Made by a program: the position numbers and the translations under genes
Part shown: piece by piece, positions 1-9,043 of the stretch
How the letters are laid out: every line of letters starts with the position of its first letter
How positions within the stretch are numbered: the stretch's first letter is position 1
Notes under the pieces: model-generated
Database searches by the model: none
Told to the model about the DNA's origin: nothing
What the model saw: the letters and a program-made list of their open reading frames with translations, nothing else
From: Bacteroidetes/Chlorobi group bacterium MS-B_bin-24
GTDB lineage: Bacteria; Bacteroidota; Ignavibacteria; Kapaibacteriales; UBA2268
Direction of reading: 5' to 3'
NCBI GenBank assembly: GCA_003731685.1
Contig: RCNO01000001.1
Coordinates: forward strand, 1,262-53,341
DNA: 52,080 nucleotides

Positions 1-2574
1 GTAATTGAAGATGCAAATTCTCCCAACACTCCAAATACTCCAACTCAAGACCAACCCCAAATTTTCGACAAGTCGAAAATCCGTATCATCAATCTTGGAC
101 CTGTTGTGAATTGGAAAGGTTTGGATTATGCACCTACTATTAGCGCCGATGGCAAGACCCTTTACTTTGTCTCCAACAGGCCAGGTAGTAAAATTAATCC
201 CAAAACCGACAAGCCCAGCCACGATTTTTGGGCAACGAAAAAGAATGACCGGCTCGACACAATTTTCTTCAAGCCCTTCAATATTGATACCACAACCATC
301 TGGGGATATCAAGGTGTAAATACACCCGAAAACGAAGGCGTTGCATCAATTGCCGCCGACGGGCAAACACTTTATTTCACTGCTTGCAGTCGTCCCGACG
401 GATTTGGTGATTGCGATATTTACAAAACAACAATTGAAGGAGATAAATGGAGCCGTCCTTACAATCTTGGTCCAAATGTAAATTCTAAATACTTCGATGC
501 CCAACCATCTATTGCCCCAGACCAAAGCAGGCTGTATTTCGTTTCCACACGCCCGGGACCAAATTCCGATGGAAACAACGAAAATTGGGACAATATGGAC
601 ATTTGGTATTCTGATTTCGACCCCGAAACCGAAGAATGGCTCCCGGCAAAAAATCTAACTGAAATTAATACACCTGTCCAAGATTGCGGTCCTTTTATTG
701 CTGCCGATAACCAAACTCTGTTCTTTTCGTCTAAAGGACACCAACCTAATTATGGTGGTCTTGATTTTTACGTAACTCGTTACGACCCTGTCACTAAAAA
801 ATGGTCAAAACCTGAAAACCTTGGAATTCCATTAAACACACCTCAAGATGACCAATTCATAACGCTACCAGCATCGGGCGATGTGTTATATTTCTCTTCT
901 CGTAGAAAAGACATTCCCGGTTATCAGGGCGACTTCGACATATTTATGGCTTTTGTGCCATCTTATTTCCGTGCGGTAGTCGTAAAAACCACAGTAATTG
1001 ATGAATGTAGTGGCGAAAATATTCCAGCAATTGTTACTATCAAGAGTCCAATCATTAATCGTGTCGTTGTCGATACTTTGAAAGCAACCAGAACGGAAAT
1101 TGATTTCGTTGTGTCCAATACTGATTACGGGGACCCACGAGATTCAATTAAATTTGTAAATCTTGAAATAACCGCAGAAAATCCCAAGTATGGCAAAACA
1201 ACTAAGATTGTTCGCGTAGACAAGCCAAAACCAACGACGGACCCAGAAGAAGCCAAAAAGTATGCAGATGTTATAAATGTTGTCATTCCGCTTGGTCAAC
1301 GCCCAGTTATTGGTGCAGAAATTGAAGAAGCAAAATATGTTGCTGAAAACAAAAAAATCAAGCCGGAAATAGCGAATTTCCGTGGTTTGGTAATGGAACA
1401 ATTCCAAACTTGGGACCTTTATCCACTGCTTAATTATGTTTTCTTCGATGCTGGTTCCTCTAAAATTCCAGACCGTTACATTCTATTCAAATCTCCTGAC
1501 GACAAATTCAAAAAGGCATTTACAGACACTACTATTCGTGGCGGAACTTTAGAAAAATACTATCATATTCTCAACATTTACGGCTACCGGCTCAACAAAT
1601 ACCCTGAAGCCAAAATCGAGATTGTTGGCTGCAACGATGGTAAAACCCCCGAAGAAAAGCGACCCAATCTTTCGAAAGAACGAGCCGAAGCAGTTTTCAA
1701 ATATTTGCGTGATGTTTGGGGCATTGACGAAAAACGAATGAAAATCACCGTTCGGAACCAGCCCGCTGTTGTTTCCAACCTTAATGACTCGCTGGGTATC
1801 GTCGAAAATCGTAGAGTAGAAATACTTTGCAACGACTGGAACATTATGAAACCAGTCTTCGATAAAGACCCAAAGACTTTCCCGCAACCAGAAACAATGA
1901 ATTTCACTCTGAAAAATGGAATCGAAGATGCTCTTGTCAAGGCTCGTAGAATCGAAGTGAAACGAGGCGGTCGAGAATGGAATACTCTAAAAGACATTGG
2001 TGTTGTCGAAAATAAATATACTTGGGACTGGAAGAGTTCCGAAGGCGAGTATCCAAAAGATGAGGTTCCATTCACGGCTCAATTAATTGTCACAACGATT
2101 AACGATAAAGAATGCTCTAGCGACCCAATTATGATTCCCGTTATGCAAGTAACAACTGAACAGAAAAAAGTCGATATTCAAAAGGGAGCGAAAGATAGTA
2201 CAATCGAACGATACAGTTTGATTCTATTCCCATTCGACCGTTCCGATGCAGGTCCAATCAACGAAAGAATTATGCGAGAATATGTTTACAACAGAGTTCT
2301 TCCAACCTCCTATGTTGAAGTTGTAGGACACACCGATGTTGTTGGCTTATATGAGCACAATCAAGCACTTTCCGAACGAAGAGCGACCACAGTTTACAAT
2401 GGGATAATGCAACAAACAAAGGGTAAAGTTGGATATATTAACAAACGCGGTGTTGGTGAAGATGAGCCGCTCTACGATAACTCATTGCCCGAAGGTCGAT
2501 TCTACAATCGAACTGTTCAAGTGATAATCAAAACTCCTGTTGAATCTTGGGAACAATTGGGCGGCGGAAAATAA
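1..2574 (+). CDS. PD40 beta-propeller / OmpA-family outer-membrane protein with two OmpA-like domains (5' end truncated by the window)
   Basis: Reading frame 1 is open from base 1 (VIEDANSPNTPNTPTQDQPQIF...), so the GTG at 106 in the ORF track is not the true start. PD40-like repeats (APTISADGKTLYFVSNRPG, SIAADGQTLYFTACS, FIAADNQTLFFSSKG). Two OmpA-like segments (NLSKERAEAVFKYL...ENRRVEI and VVGHTDVVGLYEHNQALSERRATTV...YNRTVQVII). Confidence 0.9.
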   Translation, partial: VIEDANSPNTPNTPTQDQPQIFDKSKIRIINLGPVVNWKGLDYAPTISADGKTLYFVSNRPGSKINPKTDKPSHDFWATKKNDRLDTIFFKPFNIDTTTIWGYQGVNTPENEGVASIAADGQTLYFTACSRPDGFGDCDIYKTTIEGDKWSRPYNLGPNVNSKYFDAQPSIAPDQSRLYFVSTRPGPNSDGNNENWDNMDIWYSDFDPETEEWLPAKNLTEINTPVQDCGPFIAADNQTLFFSSKGHQPNYGGLDFYVTRYDPVTKKWSKPENLGIPLNTPQDDQFITLPASGDVLYFSSRRKDIPGYQGDFDIFMAFVPSYFRAVVVKTTVIDECSGENIPAIVTIKSPIINRVVVDTLKATRTEIDFVVSNTDYGDPRDSIKFVNLEITAENPKYGKTTKIVRVDKPKPTTDPEEAKKYADVINVVIPLGQRPVIGAEIEEAKYVAENKKIKPEIANFRGLVMEQFQTWDLYPLLNYVFFDAGSSKIPDRYILFKSPDDKFKKAFTDTTIRGGTLEKYYHILNIYGYRLNKYPEAKIEIVGCNDGKTPEEKRPNLSKERAEAVFKYLRDVWGIDEKRMKITVRNQPAVVSNLNDSLGIVENRRVEILCNDWNIMKPVFDKDPKTFPQPETMNFTLKNGIEDALVKARRIEVKRGGREWNTLKDIGVVENKYTWDWKSSEGEYPKDEVPFTAQLIVTTINDKECSSDPIMIPVMQVTTEQKKVDIQKGAKDSTIERYSLILFPFDRSDAGPINERIMREYVYNRVLPTSYVEVVGHTDVVGLYEHNQALSERRATTVYNGIMQQTKGKVGYINKRGVGEDEPLYDNSLPEGRFYNRTVQVIIKTPVESWEQLGGGK

Positions 2575-2575
2575 C

Positions 2576-3130
2576 CTACTGAGAAATTACCCTTTCTGGA
2601 TTCATTTGAACGAACTCCCTCCAATTTCGGGGGGAGTTCCTTTTTGTATTTAGATTAACTTTTCGAGAGATATGGCAAAGAGCAACAGCAAGTGCATCTG
2701 AAATATCTGTCGTTTTATTTTTCAAATTAACATCAAAAATGCTTTCAACCATATATTGAACACTTTTTTTCGTGGCACCACCTCTGCCTGTTATTGCAAG
2801 TTTAATTTCCCGTGGTGAATACTCAAAAACAGGAATGTTTCGATTTAGCATCGCAAGTTCAACAACGGTTTTCGCTTGGGTCAATTTCATCAACGATTGA
2901 GGGTTCTTGGAATAGAATTGGGACTCCACTGCCGTTTCGACTATATCGAAATAATCCAGCAAAGAATTTAACTCATCATAAATAAATTTAAGTTTATCGA
3001 GGAAATGGAATTTATCTTTGAACTTTGGTCTTATTAATCCTACTTTAATTATCTTAGGGGGAAAGCCTTCGAAATCAACTATTCCAAAACCACATTTAAC
3101 CGAACCGGGGTCAATTCCAAGAATTAACAT
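2576..3130 (-). CDS. ruvC: Crossover junction endodeoxyribonuclease RuvC
   Basis: MLILGIDPGSVKCGFGIVD N-terminus, ESQFYSKNPQSLMKLTQAKTVVEL, ITGRGGATKKSVQYMV, DISDALAVALCH: characteristic RuvC motifs. Adjacent to yebC. Confidence 0.95.
   Translation of the reverse strand: MLILGIDPGSVKCGFGIVDFEGFPPKIIKVGLIRPKFKDKFHFLDKLKFIYDELNSLLDYFDIVETAVESQFYSKNPQSLMKLTQAKTVVELAMLNRNIPVFEYSPREIKLAITGRGGATKKSVQYMVESIFDVNLKNKTTDISDALAVALCHISRKVNLNTKRNSPRNWREFVQMNPERVISQ
2612..2639 (+). terminator. Rho-independent-type terminator for the plus-strand OmpA gene, lying inside the 3' end of ruvC
   Basis: GAACTCCCTCC-AATTTC-GGGGGGAGTTC (11 bp stem with one G-U) followed by CTTTTTG; no T-run on the minus-strand side. 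Confidence 0.75.
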
Positions 3131-3891
3131 CAGTTTTGTTCTTTTTCCAGTTGAGAGAGAACCTCATCAGTAAATTCATAATTCCCATACACATTCTGCA
3201 CATCGTCGAGTTCTTCCAATGTATCGAAGAATTTCAAAACTTTACGCGCAGCTTCAATGTTATCTATTTTAACAGTAGTTTTCGGGATATATTCAAATTT
3301 AGATTCCAAAATCTTGAACTTCTTATCCTCGAAATACTTTTGGCAAGCAACCATATCTTCGAATGCACAAATAACGCGAGTTCGTTCTTCATCGTATTCC
3401 ATATCTTCGCAACCTGCTTCCAAAATATGTTCGAGCATTTGCTCTTCGGTCAAACCTTGTGGGTCGATATAAATCACTCCCTTTCGAGTAAAGTTCCACA
3501 TAACGGAGCCGGGCTCGCCAATACTCCCCCCAAGTTTGTTGACCTCTGAACGAATCAATGGATAAGTTCTATTTCGATTATCTGTAATTGCTTCCAGAAT
3601 AACAGCAACTCCTAAAGGTGCATAGCCTTCGTAGATAACTTCCTCGTAGTTTTCACCTTGGATTTCCCCTGTACCTCTTTGAATAGCCCTTTTAATATTC
3701 TCCATAGGCATATTTTCGGCTTTGGCATTTTGTATAGCAAGCCTCAAACGAGGATTAGCCTCGGGGTCGCCTCCGCCCTCGCGAGCCGCAATGGTTATTT
3801 CTTTTGCTAAACGGGTAAACAATTTCCCACGTTTTGCGTCTTTTGCTGCTTTTTTGTGCTTAATATTTGCCCACTTGCTATGCCCAGACAT
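3130..3891 (-). CDS. yebC: YebC/PmpR-family protein
   Basis: MSGHSKWANIKHKKAAKDAKRGKLFTRLAKEI is diagnostic of YebC/TACO1 family. Confidence 0.96.
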   Translation of the reverse strand: MSGHSKWANIKHKKAAKDAKRGKLFTRLAKEITIAAREGGGDPEANPRLRLAIQNAKAENMPMENIKRAIQRGTGEIQGENYEEVIYEGYAPLGVAVILEAITDNRNRTYPLIRSEVNKLGGSIGEPGSVMWNFTRKGVIYIDPQGLTEEQMLEHILEAGCEDMEYDEERTRVICAFEDMVACQKYFEDKKFKILESKFEYIPKTTVKIDNIEAARKVLKFFDTLEELDDVQNVYGNYEFTDEVLSQLEKEQN

Positions 3892-3986
3892 AACAAATTC
3901 CCTTTGTTTTAAACTTTTAAATATGCAAAATTACTAAATTTATGATTTCTTAGGAAATAGTTTCGAGTAGGAAAAATACCAAATCG

Positions 3987-4017
3987 TTTGTCATATCATT
4001 GATTTTTATTAATTTTG
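3987..4017 (+). promoter_or_regulatory. Putative Bacteroidota-type promoter for tRNA-Pro (TTTG-N19-TAATTTTG)
   Basis: TTTG at 3987-3990, 19-nt spacer, TAATTTTG at 4010-4017; tRNA starts at 4030. Confidence 0.55.
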
Positions 4018-4029
4018 CATTCGAGTATA

Positions 4030-4104
4030 CGGCGCGTAGCGCAGCCTGGTTAGCGCACTACTTTGGGGTAGTAGGGGTCGCCAGTTCGAATCTGGCCGCG
4101 CCGA
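4030..4104 (+). tRNA. tRNA-Pro, anticodon GGG
   Basis: Cloverleaf by eye: acceptor CGGCGCG/CGCGCCG, D stem GCGC/GCGC, anticodon arm CTACT-TTGGGGT-AGTAG, T arm GCCAG-TTCGAAT-CTGGC. Confidence 0.93.
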
Positions 4105-4115
4105 CAAAAATCAAA

Positions 4116-4137
4116 AGGGGCTTCTTTCGAAGCCCCT
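4116..4137. terminator. Bidirectional rho-independent-type terminator between tRNA-Pro (+) and the convergent secreted-protein gene (-)
   Basis: AGGGGCTTC-TTTC-GAAGCCCCT (9 bp perfect stem), followed by GATTTTTTTC on + and preceded by AAAAATCAAA (T-tract on -). Confidence 0.85.
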
Positions 4138-4161
4138 GATTTTTTTCAGAACCTATTCCAA

Positions 4162-7100
4162 TCATCGAATAATGATAAGTTTCTTGCTCAATTCAACACC
4201 GTTAAATCGCAACTTGTAAACGTAAACACCATTTGTTAAATTCAAATCCTCGGTGTTAACAACAACTCGTGTGGTGCCCTTCGATGCAAAGCCATCGTAA
4301 AGCTTAACAAGTGAACCGCCCAAAATATCTGTCAACAAAAGCTCAACTTTTCCATCGTCGGGAATTGTAAAGGTAATAATAGCAGAGTTTGTCATCGGGT
4401 TTGGAACTGCATCGCCAAGAATGACTCCATCAACAGCATCTGTAACACCGGCAATTTGTTTGAATGTAACGGTCACAACAGTGTTATTGGAACGAACCTG
4501 ACCACAATCATTCGAAACAACGCAATAGTAAGTTCCAGCATTATCGGTTGTAACATTATCAATAACTAAAGTCGATTGATTAGCTCCAGCAACCTGTTGA
4601 TTATCCTTGTACCAAGTATAACTCAACGGCTGAGTACCTTCGGCTTCGACACTAATGGTTAAGGTTTCGCCAGCGTTAAGGTTAATCGATGCAGGGGGCT
4701 GCTGAGTAATTGTTGGCTTAACTTTGACAACTAATTGTGCTGGGGCAGAATTCTTTGTATAACCCGTTGGCAAAAGGGTTAATACCACATCGTAATTACC
4801 AATATCGGATGTGTTAATATTAGATATGGTTAACTTCGAGGTTCGAGCGCCGGAAATTCTGCTATTATCCTGCAACTCCACACCATCTTTGCGCCACTGA
4901 TAAGTCAATCGAGTTCCACCAGTAAAGTTAGCCTGAACATTAAACTCGACCGTGGTTCCTTCGCAAGCATCAACTGATGAGGGCTCTCGGAGGATTGTTA
5001 TCTCGGGAGCCGAAATAGTAAATCCTCGTGCAGTATCGGAACCACAAAGACCTTCGACAACCACCCAGTAATCCGAACCGAGGTCAGAGGCTTTAATGTC
5101 ACGAATCGTTAGATAATTCGAGTGCGAACCCGATATTCTATCGTTATCTTCAAGCAATTGATTTCCACGATACCACTGTATTTTGACTTCGTCAGTCGGA
5201 GGAATTCCATCAACATTTGCATCGAAATCGAAGGTTGCAACACTACCCAAAGTTACGATTTGAGATTTGTTCGCTCGCGTAATCTTGGTCTTGGAATGTG
5301 CATAGATAAGCACTTCATCAGAGTAAACATCGACGACACCTCGGCAGTCCTGAATTGTCAATTTGCAGCGATAAACTCCTGAATTATCGAATTTAATATT
5401 GGAAACAACAAGCACAGGAGATGTTGCCGTTGGATTATCGGTAATATCGACTCCATCCTTTTGCCATTGATGTTTCAAAACGACGCCCTCTGTTACAACA
5501 TAAACCATAACATCTTCGCCAGCGCAAACAGATTGGGGTTGCGGTTGTTCAACAATTCGGAACAGAGGCCATACGGTAATGTCTATTTGGTTTGAAGCAA
5601 CAGGTTCGCCCGTTGGGTAACAAGCTTGTGAACCATAAACAAGAACTCGATAGGAGCCACTCATAGATGGGTCGGCAAGACGGAACTCCAATGTCCTTTG
5701 ATTTGCAGTTGGGAATTTGTTTAAATCAAGGTCAGTCCAAGTTCCTCCGATAAGCTTTTGCCACTTAAATCCAGTTATCGTTCCCGTAGCCGAAGTAGTT
5801 AAAGTGAAATTATCGGTCTCGCAAATGTTTGCCGGGTCTTTATCGCAGGAAACTATATTATTTTTAACCGTTTCCGTAACATCAACATAAGCAGGATTCG
5901 AGGCAACTTGAGATGGTCCGCAGTTCCCAGGTCCATAAATAACTACTCGATAATAACCCGCTGCTGACTGTGGATTAGCAATTGGTTGCACTAAATTTGG
6001 ACCATTGGCTCCCGGAATGTCTACCCAAACATTTGGATTATTTGCGTCTCGTTTCTGCCATTGCCATCCAGTGATAGTTCCATCGGAAACAACACTTAAA
6101 TTTATTGTTGGATTAAAATCTGCACAAATCGATGTATTCGCTGGATGGTTCAAAATAACAATTGGAGACTCAACTTTAAGAAGTTTATCGGGAGCTATAG
6201 TCGACTCCCCAAAGAAGGAAATCTTGCACCCATAGTTCGCCGAATCACTTTGAACAAGTGAGTTGAAAACAAGTGTCTGATTTGTCTGGTTTTGAATGTC
6301 ATTTGAATTCTTTGTCCATTGATACGCAAATGCAGGATTTGTTACGCTTCTTGAAATTCCATCCATATAACCCGTAATACTCGGATTCGCTGTCAATGTC
6401 ACTGAGCCATTTTTGCAATAAACCGCCAAACTGGGATTCAGGGTAATTCCAGCAGAAAGAATTGGCCTTACCTCATCACACCCAATGGTAACATTGCTTG
6501 TTCTTCGTGTTTCATTGTCGAAGTCAGTTGAAATTCCGCTTAATGCCGGAGCCAGAAATCTATTGTCTCCAATATTGCTACCAGTCAGGTGCAAATCATC
6601 ATTTCCAAGGAAGTAAGGCTGAAGATTTATGGAGTTTCCATCTCCACCAGAAGAACTTCTCCAATCTGATAAAGTTGTTTTATCGGCTCCATAATAACCA
6701 AGAATTCCATAAGTTCCAGAAACATAATAATCGTTGTAATTGATTGTTGAGAAGGTAAATCCAGAAGGTACATAGATGGCATACATCTTGCTTCCAGAAA
6801 TGTTACTTCCCAGACTATTAACAAATATATTGTTACGCAAATCTGTCCCCGTGACAGAGGTTGTGGTAATTAAAAGGCAAGCACTCATACTTGCAGATGA
6901 ACCAACATTTGCTTGATTTCCATACATATTTATAGTATTGTGATAAATTTTGTAATTCGTACCGCCAGCAATTCTAATTCCAAATGGATTATATGTCGTG
7001 CTCGAAACGCTATAATTCATAGTATGAAGGTCGGAAATCATATTGTTCGCTATCAAAATATTCGAATTGCCTGTTGAAGAAGCAATATTAATTCCGTAGG

Positions 7101-8955
7101 CACCCCAACCACCAGAAGATTCTTGATAAATTCCGTAAATCTTGTTTCCAACAATTTGTGCGTCTTGGCAATAAGAGCTCAATTCAATTCCAGCCAAATT
7201 TGTTCCATCGGTTCTTTTGATATTGTAAATTGTATTTCCTTTGATTTGAACTCCTTGAGCATATTGTGAAATGTAAATCCCACGATAGCCGATATAATCG
7301 GAGGAAACATCGCCACCAATGATGTTATTCAAAATTTTCAAGCTATCAAGATTCCCACCAGAAACACCATGGGAGTAAATTCCGTAATAAGCACGTCGAA
7401 CGACATTATTCTGGATAGTTACATAGTCGTTATCGCCCCCATAGATGTAAATTCCATAACTTCCAGTTTGAGATGGTGATGTATATGAATTACCAATCCC
7501 ATAGAAATTACAATTTTGCACTTTAACATTTACACAGCCAGCACCAATTCCAAGGGAATAAATCATTAACGCTGCACCAGAGGTTGCAGTAGTTGCATCA
7601 TTTCGGATTGTAAGATACCTACCGCTACCACCAATACTACCATCAATAACAACTCGGTCTGCACCATAAAGAATTACAGTACCGGTTGAGGGATAGGAAC
7701 CATAAATTGTTCGGCTGCCACCACTGGGCTTAATTGTCAATGTATAACCGCTTCCACCATATTCAGTCCATTGCCCAAGCGTAGGAGGATTTGTAGCAGT
7801 CTCATTAATATCAGTCATTATCAACAATGTAACATTTCCCTTCATTCCGAAGGTATTAATATCGGCAAATGCATCAGTAAGTGTGGGATAGTATTGCCCC
7901 GTACCAACCGCATATGTCCCAATTCTCGGACCACGAATTTCCCTGGCTCCCGAGGGATTTGTTACCGAAGGAGTATAGTTATTTGAACCAATCGAAAAGC
8001 CGGTGCATTGTGCATCGACAAAGTTCCCTTCCGTAGCCGAAGATGAAATATCGTAAACGAGCCAGAAGTAATTAGTTCCAGCCTGTAACTGTTGGGAACC
8101 AGTAAATGTCATCGTTCCCGAAGGATTATTGATGGTTGAACCAAATTGCGTTGTCGTTGAAAATGTGGTCGATGTTCCAGTGTAATACACTTTTGCACTT
8201 GCAATATCCGATACATTCGTCGTTCCGGTTGTATTAAATGTAATACTTGTTAGGCTTAATGGGTTGGCAGCACCCTGCATAGTTACTTCCAAACGAATTA
8301 TTGGTTGATTTGTAAACCCTATACCCACAGGACCGATGACTTGGGAAGTAGTTGAACTCGAATAACTCATTACATTGGGATAAGCATCATAACAAACGTC
8401 ATCAATATACATATCATTACCGTAACCACTATAGGCTTGGAAGATTATATAATTCGTGCTACCGTTAAAAGAGGATGGAATACTGTAAGTAAATTGATAC
8501 CATCCTGCTGTGGAATAATAACGATGTACAGCCCCTAATCGGGTAGCCCCTGTTAAGCTTGGAGATGTATTGACCCAAACGATAACACTATCGGGGCTTG
8601 AAGAATAACCGGGGTCCCTGTACATCCAGAAACTAACAGTAGGAGTATTTGAACCTCTTTGAGACCAATCGATTTGTGGTGTTACCAAAATAGCACTGGA
8701 ACCAGTAGTAGCAGACCAAGAATAATACCCTGCCATTCCTGCACCCGAATGAGTGGAAGCAGATGGATAGCGACCTGCGGTCAATCTTTGCCAATTATAT
8801 GAACCGGAAATAATCGAAGCAGTCCAACCGGTTGGGGGAAATGTGGTACCATCAAAAGATTCACAGTAAGTAATTGCAAGCGCAGGCAAACTAAAAGAAA
8901 ACAATGCAAAAATGGTTATTAGAATAGCAATTGATAAATAATTGTGCTTTTTCAT
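4162..8955 (-). CDS. Large secreted multidomain protein: MAM-like N-terminal module, right-handed beta-helix repeats, several Ig-like domains, T9SS type A sorting domain
   Basis: Signal peptide MKKHNYLSIAILITIFALFSFSLPALA; CESFDGTTFPPTGW jelly-roll start; N-rich beta-helix repeats; Ig repeats (YQWRKDGVELQDNSRISGARTSKLTISNINTSDIGNY); C-terminus GDAVPNPMTNSAIITFTIPDDGKVELLLTDILG...NGVYVYKLRFNGVELSKKLIIIR. Confidence 0.9.
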   Translation of the reverse strand: MKKHNYLSIAILITIFALFSFSLPALAITYCESFDGTTFPPTGWTASIISGSYNWQRLTAGRYPSASTHSGAGMAGYYSWSATTGSSAILVTPQIDWSQRGSNTPTVSFWMYRDPGYSSSPDSVIVWVNTSPSLTGATRLGAVHRYYSTAGWYQFTYSIPSSFNGSTNYIIFQAYSGYGNDMYIDDVCYDAYPNVMSYSSSTTSQVIGPVGIGFTNQPIIRLEVTMQGAANPLSLTSITFNTTGTTNVSDIASAKVYYTGTSTTFSTTTQFGSTINNPSGTMTFTGSQQLQAGTNYFWLVYDISSSATEGNFVDAQCTGFSIGSNNYTPSVTNPSGAREIRGPRIGTYAVGTGQYYPTLTDAFADINTFGMKGNVTLLIMTDINETATNPPTLGQWTEYGGSGYTLTIKPSGGSRTIYGSYPSTGTVILYGADRVVIDGSIGGSGRYLTIRNDATTATSGAALMIYSLGIGAGCVNVKVQNCNFYGIGNSYTSPSQTGSYGIYIYGGDNDYVTIQNNVVRRAYYGIYSHGVSGGNLDSLKILNNIIGGDVSSDYIGYRGIYISQYAQGVQIKGNTIYNIKRTDGTNLAGIELSSYCQDAQIVGNKIYGIYQESSGGWGAYGINIASSTGNSNILIANNMISDLHTMNYSVSSTTYNPFGIRIAGGTNYKIYHNTINMYGNQANVGSSASMSACLLITTTSVTGTDLRNNIFVNSLGSNISGSKMYAIYVPSGFTFSTINYNDYYVSGTYGILGYYGADKTTLSDWRSSSGGDGNSINLQPYFLGNDDLHLTGSNIGDNRFLAPALSGISTDFDNETRRTSNVTIGCDEVRPILSAGITLNPSLAVYCKNGSVTLTANPSITGYMDGISRSVTNPAFAYQWTKNSNDIQNQTNQTLVFNSLVQSDSANYGCKISFFGESTIAPDKLLKVESPIVILNHPANTSICADFNPTINLSVVSDGTITGWQWQKRDANNPNVWVDIPGANGPNLVQPIANPQSAAGYYRVVIYGPGNCGPSQVASNPAYVDVTETVKNNIVSCDKDPANICETDNFTLTTSATGTITGFKWQKLIGGTWTDLDLNKFPTANQRTLEFRLADPSMSGSYRVLVYGSQACYPTGEPVASNQIDITVWPLFRIVEQPQPQSVCAGEDVMVYVVTEGVVLKHQWQKDGVDITDNPTATSPVLVVSNIKFDNSGVYRCKLTIQDCRGVVDVYSDEVLIYAHSKTKITRANKSQIVTLGSVATFDFDANVDGIPPTDEVKIQWYRGNQLLEDNDRISGSHSNYLTIRDIKASDLGSDYWVVVEGLCGSDTARGFTISAPEITILREPSSVDACEGTTVEFNVQANFTGGTRLTYQWRKDGVELQDNSRISGARTSKLTISNINTSDIGNYDVVLTLLPTGYTKNSAPAQLVVKVKPTITQQPPASINLNAGETLTISVEAEGTQPLSYTWYKDNQQVAGANQSTLVIDNVTTDNAGTYYCVVSNDCGQVRSNNTVVTVTFKQIAGVTDAVDGVILGDAVPNPMTNSAIITFTIPDDGKVELLLTDILGGSLVKLYDGFASKGTTRVVVNTEDLNLTNGVYVYKLRFNGVELSKKLIIIR

Positions 8956-9001
8956 AAAAACCTCAATTTTTATTTAACAAACAAAACCTGATATGCAAGT
9001 A

Positions 9002-9032
9002 CAAAAATACAAATTTTTCATTAAAAAACAAA
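9002..9032 (-). promoter_or_regulatory. Putative Bacteroidota-type promoter upstream of the 8955 start
   Basis: On the minus strand TTTG (9029-9032) - 19 nt - TATTTTTG (9002-9009). Confidence 0.5.
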
Positions 9033-9043
9033 AAAACATTTAT

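Noticed and set aside
1144-2075. Long minus-strand ORFs (87, 112 and 163 aa) antisense to the OmpA gene
   Set aside because: Shadow ORFs of a clearly coding plus-strand frame; no recognisable protein signatures.
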